DNA from: Acidobacteriota bacterium
GTDB taxonomy: Bacteria > Acidobacteriota > Terriglobia > UBA7540
NCBI GenBank assembly: GCA_021780055.1
Contig: JAJXZM010000262.1
Location: forward strand, 1 to 6,265
Length of the DNA: 6,265 nt
Direction: 5' to 3'
Of this stretch, positions 1 through 6,265 are shown piece after piece. Every line of letters begins with the position of its first letter. The first letter of the stretch is position 1. The notes beneath the pieces are model-generated. The model did not search any database. It was given only the letters and a program-made list of their open reading frames with translations, and was not told the DNA's origin. The translations under genes were made by a program, and so were the position numbers.

Positions 1-1
1 G

Positions 2-28
2 GCGGAACGCGAAGCAGCGAAAGTGTGA
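2..28 (+). CDS. atpA: Probable 3' end of ATP synthase F1 subunit alpha (partial)
   Basis: Eight codons in reading frame 2 give A-E-R-E-A-A-K-V and then a TGA stop at 26-28, 12 nt before the atpG start. In most bacterial F-type ATPase operons the gene before gamma is alpha, and a charged, alanine-rich helical tail is plausible for its C-terminus. Only the tail is in the window and it carries no diagnostic motif. The identity therefore comes from gene order, not from the sequence itself. The other two frames are also open across this short stretch. Confidence 0.4.
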   Translation, partial: AEREAAKV

Positions 29-40
29 GGCGAGACTTAA

Positions 41-901
41 TTGGCAACTTTGAGGGACATCCGGCGCCGTATCGGCTCGGTTAGAAACACAAGGCAGATT
101 ACGCGCGCCATGAAGGTGGTGGCTGCGTCCAGATTGCGCCGCGCGCAGGAGAGCATCTTTAACGCGCGTCCATATGCCAATCAGATGATGGTGTTGCTTG
201 AAAGCCTGGCTGGCCGGCTGGAGCAGCAGCAACATCCTTTGCTGGCGCGCCGTCCGGAAAAGAAAATCCTGCTCGTGGTTGTGACTGCGGACCGCGGATT
301 GTGTGGTGCATTCAATGCAAATCTTCTTCGCACTGCCCAGAACTATATTCGCGAGCACCGTGGACGGGAAGTTTCTCTTATTGCTGTGGGCCGCAAGGGG
401 CGAGACTTTTTCCGCAAGCGGCCAGTTGCGATGGCGGCAGAGTATGTGAACATTTTCAGGCAGTTGGAGTTTGCTCACGCCAAAGAACTGGCGGATAAGA
501 TTATCGAGCTTTACATCAGCGAGAAGGTGGACGCGGTAGATTTTGTTTACAATGAGTTCAAGTCGATGATGGCCCAGAACGTAAGGCTGGAGCGTTACCT
601 TCCCATTGAGCCCCTCGTGCCGCCGGAAGGTGAATACCTGACGGATTACATTTATGAGCAGGCGCCTGCTCAAATCCTGAAAACGCTGCTGCCTCGCTAC
701 GTTGAAGTCGAGGTTTTCCGGTCTTTGCTGGAATCGCAAGCTGCCGAGCTTGCAGCCCGAATGACGGCGATGGAAGCTGCCACCAACAATGCGGACGAGT
801 TGATCGAATCGCTTCGGCTGAAGCTGAATCGCCTGCGGCAGGCCGGAATCACGAAGGAGATCATTGAAGTCGTGAGCGGGGCGCAGGCTTTGGAGTACTA
901 A
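41..901 (+). CDS. atpG: F-type ATP synthase F1 subunit gamma (central rotor shaft)
   Basis: This 286-residue protein is the central stalk that turns inside the alpha3-beta3 hexamer and couples proton flow to ATP synthesis at the inner face of the cytoplasmic membrane. The N-terminus starts with the family's usual MATLRDIRRRI, which fixes the TTG at 41 as the start. It is followed by the conserved AMKVVAASRLRRAQ stretch (residues 23-36) of the N-terminal coiled-coil helix. The Rossmann-like middle domain has TADRGLCGAFN at 82-92. The C-terminal helix has RMTAMEAATNNA (240-251) and TKEIIEVVSGA (271-281), the signature region that contacts the catalytic subunits. Length is normal for the family. 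A GAGG at 27-30, with a rather long 10-nt spacer, is the only visible ribosome site. TTG plus this weak site suggests modest translation, fitting one gamma per complex. It lies between probable atpA and atpD. Confidence 0.98.
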   Translation: MATLRDIRRRIGSVRNTRQITRAMKVVAASRLRRAQESIFNARPYANQMMVLLESLAGRLEQQQHPLLARRPEKKILLVVVTADRGLCGAFNANLLRTAQNYIREHRGREVSLIAVGRKGRDFFRKRPVAMAAEYVNIFRQLEFAHAKELADKIIELYISEKVDAVDFVYNEFKSMMAQNVRLERYLPIEPLVPPEGEYLTDYIYEQAPAQILKTLLPRYVEVEVFRSLLESQAAELAARMTAMEAATNNADELIESLRLKLNRLRQAGITKEIIEVVSGAQALEY

Positions 902-949
902 AGCGCAAAGGTACGGCTGATCTCCGGACAGCATCGATTGAGGAACTAG

Positions 950-2410
<1,461 letters not shown>

Positions 2411-2415
2411 GCGGC

Positions 2416-2443
2416 GAAGCAGCCCTATGATGTTCGGGGCTTC
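2416..2443 (+). promoter_or_regulatory. Possible mRNA hairpin between atpD and atpC
   Basis: GAAGC (2416-2420) can pair with GCTTC (2439-2443), and CCC (2423-2425) with GGG (2436-2438). This leaves a 2-nt bulge and a 10-nt loop. The structure ends 15 nt before the atpC ATG. No U-run follows, so it is not an intrinsic terminator. It could be an RNA-processing or stability element, or could limit epsilon translation. This is inference from complementarity only. Confidence 0.3.
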
Positions 2444-2458
2444 CTGCAAACAAGAGTT

Positions 2459-2884
2459 ATGGCTGACATACTTCCTGCAAATATCCATCTGGAGATTGTT
2501 ACTCCGGACCACAAGATTGCCGAAGAGGAAGTGGATGAGGTTTCGATTCCCGGGCGTGAAGGTTACCTGGGTGTGCTTCCCGGCCACGCTCCCCTCATCA
2601 CCGAACTTCAAACCGGTCCTCTCGAGTATCGCCAGAACGATATCAAGCATTACGTGGCGGTCCACTGGGGCTTTGCCGAAGTTCTTCCTGATCGCGTAAT
2701 TGTTCTGGCTGAGATTGCCGAGCGGGGGGAAGATATCGATGTCGAGCGGGCAGAGAACAAGCGGAAGCGAGTGGAAGAGTACCTGAAGTCGCATGCCGAG
2801 TCTGATCCTGAGACTGAGAAGGCCCGCGACGATCTGCGTAGGGCAATCTGCCGCCTCGAAACGGCTCGCCAGGTTCGGGCCTGA
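2459..2884 (+). CDS. atpC: F-type ATP synthase F1 subunit epsilon
   Basis: This 141-residue rotor subunit joins gamma to the membrane c-ring and can inhibit ATP hydrolysis. The N-terminal beta-sandwich (about 1-88) has the family pattern HLEIVTPD at 10-17 and GREGYLGVLPGHAPLIT at 32-48. The C-terminal part (about 91-139) is highly charged and predicted to be a two-helix hairpin. It begins with I-D-V-E-R-A at 93-98. This matches the I(L)DxxRA motif known to bind ATP in epsilon of some bacilli, so nucleotide-dependent control is possible but unproven here. Length is usual. The ATG at 2459 is set by the canonical N-terminus. The ribosome site is poor: AAGAG (2452-2456) lies only 2 nt from the start, so translation may be low or coupled to atpD. 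It is the last recognisable ATP synthase gene here. Confidence 0.97.
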   Translation: MADILPANIHLEIVTPDHKIAEEEVDEVSIPGREGYLGVLPGHAPLITELQTGPLEYRQNDIKHYVAVHWGFAEVLPDRVIVLAEIAERGEDIDVERAENKRKRVEEYLKSHAESDPETEKARDDLRRAICRLETARQVRA

Positions 2885-2931
2885 TATCTGCAGAAAATTC
2901 TTCTTTGGGGTGAAGACGCCTCCGCCTTTCT

Positions 2932-2944
2932 CGAATTTAATTCG
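2932..2944. promoter_or_regulatory. Perfect inverted repeat overlapping a -10-like sequence
   Basis: CGAATT (2932-2937), one central T, then AATTCG (2939-2944) is a perfect hyphenated palindrome in the gap between atpC and the glutaredoxin-like gene. Inside it, TTTAAT (2936-2941) matches a sigma-70 -10 box at five of six positions, but no good -35 box lies 16-18 bp upstream. It may be an operator over a promoter for the downstream gene. As RNA it would form only a 5-bp stem without a U-run, so it is a poor terminator. Confidence 0.28.
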
Positions 2945-2990
2945 GTCCAAAGCTGCCCTAAGGCATGGTTCCGAGGAATACCGCGGCCGA

Positions 2991-3000
2991 AGACCGGTCT
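2991..3000. repeat. 10-bp perfect palindrome AGACCGGTCT
   Basis: A self-complementary 10-mer starting 42 bp before the glutaredoxin-like gene. It lies in the same non-coding gap as the inverted repeat at 2932-2944. It could be a dimeric regulator site or chance. No second copy was noticed in the window. Confidence 0.2.
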
Positions 3001-3032
3001 GCCGAGTCTGGTGGTTCAGCGCTTGGAAAATT

Positions 3033-3320
3033 ATGGGCCTTAAAATCCGCATGTACACAACCCGCTGGTGTCCTGACTGCTGGCGTGCCAAACCTTTTCT
3101 GCGAGAACACGGCCTGGAGTTTGAAGAGATCAATATCGAGGAAACTCCTGCCGTGCTCGAGTTCGTCCTGCGCGTCAACAGCGGCAGACGGCGGGTCCCT
3201 ACTTTTGAGTTGGAAGGACGCACTTTCATCTGTTCCCCATTTGATCCTTCACTCCTAAGGCGGGAACTGGGCGTTGCATCCGCCGCTGAAAACGCAGCCG
3301 CTACCAAGTTTCTCTCATAA
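3033..3320 (+). CDS. Glutaredoxin-like thiol-disulfide protein with CPDC active site
   Basis: This small 95-residue protein has a thioredoxin/glutaredoxin fold. A first beta strand (KIRMYTT, 4-10) leads to W-C-P-D-C, with redox cysteines Cys13 and Cys16. The R-V-P-T-F segment places the cis-proline (Pro56) that faces the active site, and a C-terminal helix follows (about 72-80). A third cysteine, Cys67, lies after the cis-Pro loop. The family reduces disulfides or mixed disulfides in the cytoplasm. The short form resembles NrdH redoxins and mycoredoxins, but the partner is not visible. The ATG at 3033 starts the protein just before the first strand; TGGA at 3024-3027 is a weak ribosome site. 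The frame stays open upstream into atpC, but that extension overlaps atpC out of frame and is not expected to be translated. ATG at 3051 is an alternative start but would cut into the first strand. It lies 148 bp after atpC, so co-transcription with the atp operon is possible but uncertain. Confidence 0.85.
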   Translation: MGLKIRMYTTRWCPDCWRAKPFLREHGLEFEEINIEETPAVLEFVLRVNSGRRRVPTFELEGRTFICSPFDPSLLRRELGVASAAENAAATKFLS

Positions 3321-3461
3321 TAAATTCCTCTGACGGCGACATGCCAAAGGCCGCGTTTGGGGTGTTCCTTTAGTTTGCTTTTAAGCCGCCAGGCCAAAGG
3401 AAAAATCCTCCTGAATGAATTTGCACTTGAGCTTGCTCTGAGTGTTTTAACCTGCTATCTT

Positions 3462-3465
3462 GAGG
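3462..3465 (+). promoter_or_regulatory. Ribosome binding site that decides the sigma factor start
   Basis: GAGG ends 5 nt before GTG at 3471. The frame is open upstream to a TTG at 3357, but that start has no ribosome site and would add about 38 residues that do not resemble a sigma factor N-terminus. A second GTG at 3480 is possible but lies too far from GAGG. Confidence 0.6.
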
Positions 3466-3470
3466 TTGTA

Positions 3471-4106
3471 GTGGATACGGTGCGCTCAATAAGTGTCGCT
3501 CTCGATCAAACGGCTGCCGCTGTCAGCGACGAAGCTGCGTTGGTGGTGGAGTTGCAGGCGGGTTCGGAGGATGCGTTTGCCTACCTGCTGGGGATCTATC
3601 AGAACCCGTTGTTTAACCTGATTTCTCACATGGTAGCTGATCAGGGAGAGGCCGCGGACGTTCTTCAGAACGTTCTTATCAAGGTTCTGCGGGGCATTCG
3701 CCAGTTCAACGGAAACAGCAGCCTGAAAACCTGGATTTACCGCATCACCGTACACGAAGCTTCCAATCATCGGCGGAGTTGGCGCCGCCGTCTTTTCCAT
3801 GAGCCTTTTTCCATGGATGATGAGACCCTGCACCTGAGCATGCAGGCCGGCCTTTACGGGAATGAGCGGGAGACTCCTTACAGCGCATACGAGCAAGCGG
3901 AGTGCCAGGCGGAAGTCAAGCGCGCCCTCGCGGACCTCGCTGAACCCTATCGGGCGGTTGTGGTGCTGAGAGAAATTGAGGACTTCAGCTATGAGGAAAT
4001 TTCCGAAGTCCTTGGTATTGCCGAAGGGACGGTCAAGTCTCGCTTGCGGCGGGGACGCGAAATTCTGAAGCGCAAACTCGCCGTTCGATTGAGCAGGTCT
4101 GTATGA
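3471..4106 (+). CDS. ECF-type RNA polymerase sigma factor
   Basis: This 211-residue group 4 (ECF) sigma factor would direct RNA polymerase to a small set of promoters when released from its anti-sigma factor. Sigma region 2 spans about 34-103. It includes the core-binding helix around AADVLQNVLIKVLR (61-74) and the -10-recognition segment with L-K-T-W-I-Y-R-I (85-92). A basic and then acidic linker of about 45 residues follows. Sigma region 4 spans about 147-203. Its helix-turn-helix (SYEEISEVLGIAEGTVKSRL, 173-192) reads the -35 element. There is no region 3, as in all ECF factors. GTG at 3471 with GAGG 5 nt upstream is the likely start. The stop overlaps the start of the anti-sigma gene (ATGA at 4103-4106), which implies coupled translation. 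No clear ECF-type promoter was seen upstream, so autoregulation cannot be judged. The target genes are unknown. Confidence 0.93.
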   Translation: MDTVRSISVALDQTAAAVSDEAALVVELQAGSEDAFAYLLGIYQNPLFNLISHMVADQGEAADVLQNVLIKVLRGIRQFNGNSSLKTWIYRITVHEASNHRRSWRRRLFHEPFSMDDETLHLSMQAGLYGNERETPYSAYEQAECQAEVKRALADLAEPYRAVVVLREIEDFSYEEISEVLGIAEGTVKSRLRRGREILKRKLAVRLSRSV

Positions 4107-4750
4107 TTTTTGAATCATGCTCAGAAATCCGCAGCCAGTTCTCCGATTACATTGACGGGGTGTGCCCTGCTGAAACGGTCCACTCGGTCCGTTACCACCT
4201 TACCCACTGTGCGGCCTGCACCTCTGAACTTGACCGGTATGGGGCCCTGCATGCGGAGTTGAGTCAACTGAGCCGCCAGCGGGTGACTCCGCAACTGGCC
4301 CTGCGGCTGCGCGTGCAGATGTCGCAGGAGTTGCACCGGAACCTCTTGCAGCAATTGATGGTGCGTCTGGAAAACTTGTTCCGCCCCGTCTTGTTCCCCT
4401 CTGTTGCGGGAACCCTTGTGGCTCTGGTCTGTATTGTGCTGATGCTCGGGGCGGGCACGCCCCAGGCAAGCAACATTCCCGACGTTCCGCTGATTACGCC
4501 GCCGCGCATTCAGGTGCTGCCCCCCATGGAGCTGAATACGGGAGCGCAACCCCTTGTGTTGGTGACCTATATCAACGCCCAGGGCCGGGTTACTTCGTAC
4601 AAAATTCTTTCAGGGCAGCAGTCTCCTGGACTGATGCAGCGGCTTGACCAGATGATGTATTACAGTCTCTTTCAGCCGGCTACCTCCTTTGGCCAGCCCA
4701 CAGACGGCCAGGTGGTCCTGTCATTCCGAACAATCACGGTCCGAGGTTAG
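4103..4750 (+). CDS. Membrane zinc-finger anti-sigma factor with TonB C-terminal-like outer domain
   Basis: This 215-residue protein should hold the upstream sigma factor inactive. The cytoplasmic N-terminus has the zf-HC2/ZAS pattern: Cys6, then Y-I-D-G (16-19), then His32-x3-Cys36-x2-Cys39. A helical stretch to about residue 92 would wrap the sigma factor. A single hydrophobic helix (about 95-118) crosses the inner membrane. A proline-rich spacer (about 126-142) leads to a C-terminal domain (about 148-215). This domain contains L-V-T-Y-I-N-A-Q-G-R-V and, later, F-Q-P-A-T-S-F-G-Q-P-T-D-G with a final strand V-V-L-S-F. That is the arrangement of TonB C-terminal domains (v-x-f-I-x-x-x-G-x-V ... 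F-x-P-A-x-x-x-G-x-P). It would lie outside the cytoplasm, where it could sense an envelope partner; that role is inference. It overlaps the sigma gene by 4 bp and is followed 5 nt later by a secreted-protein gene. Confidence 0.87.
   Translation: MIFESCSEIRSQFSDYIDGVCPAETVHSVRYHLTHCAACTSELDRYGALHAELSQLSRQRVTPQLALRLRVQMSQELHRNLLQQLMVRLENLFRPVLFPSVAGTLVALVCIVLMLGAGTPQASNIPDVPLITPPRIQVLPPMELNTGAQPLVLVTYINAQGRVTSYKILSGQQSPGLMQRLDQMMYYSLFQPATSFGQPTDGQVVLSFRTITVRG
4743..4746 (+). promoter_or_regulatory. Ribosome binding site supporting a TTG start for the secreted TPR protein
   Basis: GAGG lies inside the last codons of the anti-sigma gene, 9 nt before TTG at 4756. There is no ATG or GTG in this frame between the previous in-frame stop (4645-4647) and the signal peptide. 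The alternatives are TTG at 4762 and 4792, neither with a well-placed ribosome site. Confidence 0.45.
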
Positions 4751-4755
4751 GCTGC

Positions 4756-6265
4756 TTGCTCTTGACACGCTGGAATTCTCTTCCTGAAACATTGCAAACT
4801 TCAAAGGCCCAGGGGCGGGGAACGTTCTCCGCGCCCTTATTTCGAATCGCGGCCATTCTCCTGGTCTCCATTCTGCTTCTACCCCTCCCTTCCCTTGCCC
4901 AGCAAGGGAAGGTGCTGGTGGAATCGAGCCAGCAGCTCTTCAGTGTGCTGGCGGCCATCAACGATGCGGGTTATGACTCTGGCGCCGGCGGCGGGGAAGT
5001 CGGCAAGGCGCGCGACGCCGTTCGGGTGGACCTCGCTGCCAAGAATATTCCTGTACTTCCTGACCTCAGAAAATTTTACGAGTCCCACCGGGTTGCCGAT
5101 CCCGGGCGGAACCTTGGCCAATATATCTCGCTCGCCTTGTTGCTCGGGCCGCCTCCCGATTTCAAGTTGTCGGTTGCCCAGGCTGATCTTCCTCCGGACG
5201 CCAGGAACGTTGCGGGCCTGGTTCCCTTGCTCCAGCTTTTCTACAAGCAGGCGGACCTGGCCGACCTCTGGGCGCGTGCTTCGATCGATTTCCATTCCGA
5301 CATCGAGCGTTACAGCGCGCCGGTGCGCAGAAGCATCGAACTGACTGACGCCTATCTTCGCATTCCGGCCGGTTCCTACCTGGGCCGCACCTACACGATT
5401 TATCTGGACCTTCTCGGGGCGCCGAACCAGGTGCAGGCACGCATCTATGGCTCCAACTATTTTCTGGTGGTCACGCCCTCGGCTGATCTCAGTATCCACG
5501 ATATTCGGCATCAGTATCTGCACTTTCTTCTGGACCCAATGGCGGTGAAATACGGGCCGGAAATTCACAATGCCATTTCGCTGGAAGCAGTGGCCAGAAA
5601 AGCGCCGGCACTGCGGAACGATTTCAAGGAAGACTTCTCGCTGCTGGTAACCGAATGCCTGATCCGCGCCGTCGAGTTGCGAATGGACAAGCTGCCCGTT
5701 CCTGACGCGGCCAAACAAATCCAGCAGATGACTTCCGCTGGCTTCATTCTCGTCCCATACTTCTACGACGCTCTGCAGGAATTCGAAAAACAGGATGCCT
5801 CCATGAACGCCTATTATCCGCAGATGATCAAAGGCATCAATCCGGCGGAGGAGGCAATTCGGCTGGGCAAGGTGAAATTCACCGAGCCGGTCACCCAGGC
5901 CTCGACCGCCGCGTCTCCCGGGCGGACAGTAATCGAGCAACTGCTCGACGAGGGCGACAACGATATCGCCTCCGCCAACTACGACGGCGCAAGGACGGTG
6001 TTCGAACAGGTGCTGACCAAAGACCCGAAGAATGAACGCGCCCTGTTTGGGATGGCCGTCGTGACCAGCAACACTCGCAAGCCGGACCTGGCCCGGAAGT
6101 ACTTTGAGGAAACCTTGGACGTCGCCACCGATCTTCGCATTGTGACCTGGTGCCATATCTATCTGGGCCGGCTGGATGACATCAGCGGCAACCGCAACCA
6201 GGCCCTTGCCCAGTACCGCACCGCCTCTCTCACCGCCGGCCATTATCCGGAAGCTCTGCGCGCCG
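4756..6265 (+). CDS. Secreted TPR-repeat protein with HQYLH metalloprotease-like motif (3' partial)
   Basis: At least 503 residues are open to the window end, so the C-terminus is missing. A signal peptide with a hydrophobic core at about 31-47 ends in S-L-A|Q-Q, with likely cleavage after Ala48, so export is expected. A large helical region (about 53-350) follows. It contains R-H-Q-Y-L-H-F-L-L-D-P (His252, His256) and, 44 residues after His256, T-E-C-L-I-R-A (Glu300). The layout recalls HExxH...E zinc peptidases, but Gln253 replaces the catalytic Glu, so protease activity is doubtful. From about residue 393 on, TPR-type helix pairs appear (A-x-x-x-F-E-Q-V-L-x-x-D-P-x-N, then A-x-K-Y-F-E-E-T-L), suggesting a protein-binding scaffold. 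Similar secreted proteins are remembered from Acidobacteriota, without assigned function. The start is a non-ATG codon, TTG 4756 preferred. Its tight spacing to the anti-sigma gene suggests the same operon. Confidence 0.8.
   Translation, partial: MLLTRWNSLPETLQTSKAQGRGTFSAPLFRIAAILLVSILLLPLPSLAQQGKVLVESSQQLFSVLAAINDAGYDSGAGGGEVGKARDAVRVDLAAKNIPVLPDLRKFYESHRVADPGRNLGQYISLALLLGPPPDFKLSVAQADLPPDARNVAGLVPLLQLFYKQADLADLWARASIDFHSDIERYSAPVRRSIELTDAYLRIPAGSYLGRTYTIYLDLLGAPNQVQARIYGSNYFLVVTPSADLSIHDIRHQYLHFLLDPMAVKYGPEIHNAISLEAVARKAPALRNDFKEDFSLLVTECLIRAVELRMDKLPVPDAAKQIQQMTSAGFILVPYFYDALQEFEKQDASMNAYYPQMIKGINPAEEAIRLGKVKFTEPVTQASTAASPGRTVIEQLLDEGDNDIASANYDGARTVFEQVLTKDPKNERALFGMAVVTSNTRKPDLARKYFEETLDVATDLRIVTWCHIYLGRLDDISGNRNQALAQYRTASLTAGHYPEALRA

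Noticed and set aside
2793..3032. N-terminal extension of the glutaredoxin-like protein back into atpC
   Set aside because: It would overlap atpC out of frame, and the extra residues resemble no redoxin sequence. The fold begins right after the ATG at 3033.
3344..3360. CCAAA...TTTGG hairpin after the glutaredoxin-like gene as a terminator
   Set aside because: The stem is only 5 bp, the loop is 7 nt, and the sequence after it is GGTGTTCC, not a U-run.
3433..3461. TTGCTC-17 nt-TATCTT promoter-like pair with TGn extended -10, before the sigma gene
   Set aside because: Transcription would start near 3468, downstream of the GAGG site that best explains the GTG start at 3471. It could hold only with leaderless translation, and the -35 match is weak.
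3357..3470. TTG-started longer form of the sigma factor (249 residues)
   Set aside because: No ribosome site is near 3357. The added hydrophobic segment is not typical of ECF sigma factors, while GTG 3471 has GAGG at a good distance.
3486..4118. 210-codon minus-strand frame opposite the sigma factor gene
   Set aside because: The + strand product is a clear ECF sigma factor with regions 2 and 4. The antisense translation has no recognisable domain.
4762..4790. Perfect TTGACA with TGAAAC about 17 nt downstream
   Set aside because: The -10 match is poor, and a transcript starting near 4797 would have no ATG, GTG or TTG start left before the signal peptide.
4879..6243. 454-codon open frame on the minus strand
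   Set aside because: It lies fully opposite the secreted TPR protein. The + strand frame has a signal peptide, TPR patterns and operon spacing. The minus frame shows no recognisable domain. Open antisense frames are common where third positions are GC-rich.

Overview
The window looks like chromosomal DNA from a moderately GC-rich, Gram-negative-type bacterium. The best guess is a member of the Acidobacteriota. That rests on the last gene resembling, from memory, a family of secreted TPR proteins common in that phylum, and on a zinc-finger anti-sigma factor with a TonB-like extracytoplasmic end. No database search was possible, so the assignment is inference. There is no sign of mobile elements, CRISPR arrays, tRNA or rRNA genes. 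All genes lie on the + strand.

Positions 1-2884 hold the 3' part of an F-type ATP synthase operon: a probable last few codons of atpA, then complete atpG (gamma), atpD (beta) and atpC (epsilon). These are the catalytic and central-stalk parts of F1, and all key motifs are intact. Beta has a strong Shine-Dalgarno sequence and ATG. Gamma starts with TTG, and epsilon has a poor ribosome site preceded by a possible hairpin. This fits the 3:1:1 subunit ratio.

Positions 2885-3470 hold a small CPDC-type glutaredoxin-like gene between two short non-coding gaps of about 150 bp each. The first gap contains a perfect inverted repeat overlapping a -10-like sequence, and a 10-bp palindrome. The second contains a repeated 8-mer. 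No convincing intrinsic terminator was found after atpC.

Positions 3471-6265 hold a compact, probably co-transcribed module. It consists of an ECF sigma factor, a membrane-spanning zinc-finger anti-sigma factor that overlaps it by 4 bp, and, 5 nt later, a long secreted protein that runs off the window. The anti-sigma factor has a cytoplasmic H-x3-C-x2-C finger, one transmembrane helix and a TonB C-terminal-like outer domain. The secreted protein has a signal peptide, an H-Q-Y-L-H motif resembling a metalloprotease HExxH without its catalytic Glu, and C-terminal TPR repeats. It has no ATG start and faces a long spurious antisense frame, so automatic annotation could miss or misassign it. The three genes together look like an envelope-to-transcription signalling unit. 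This is the most interesting part of the window.
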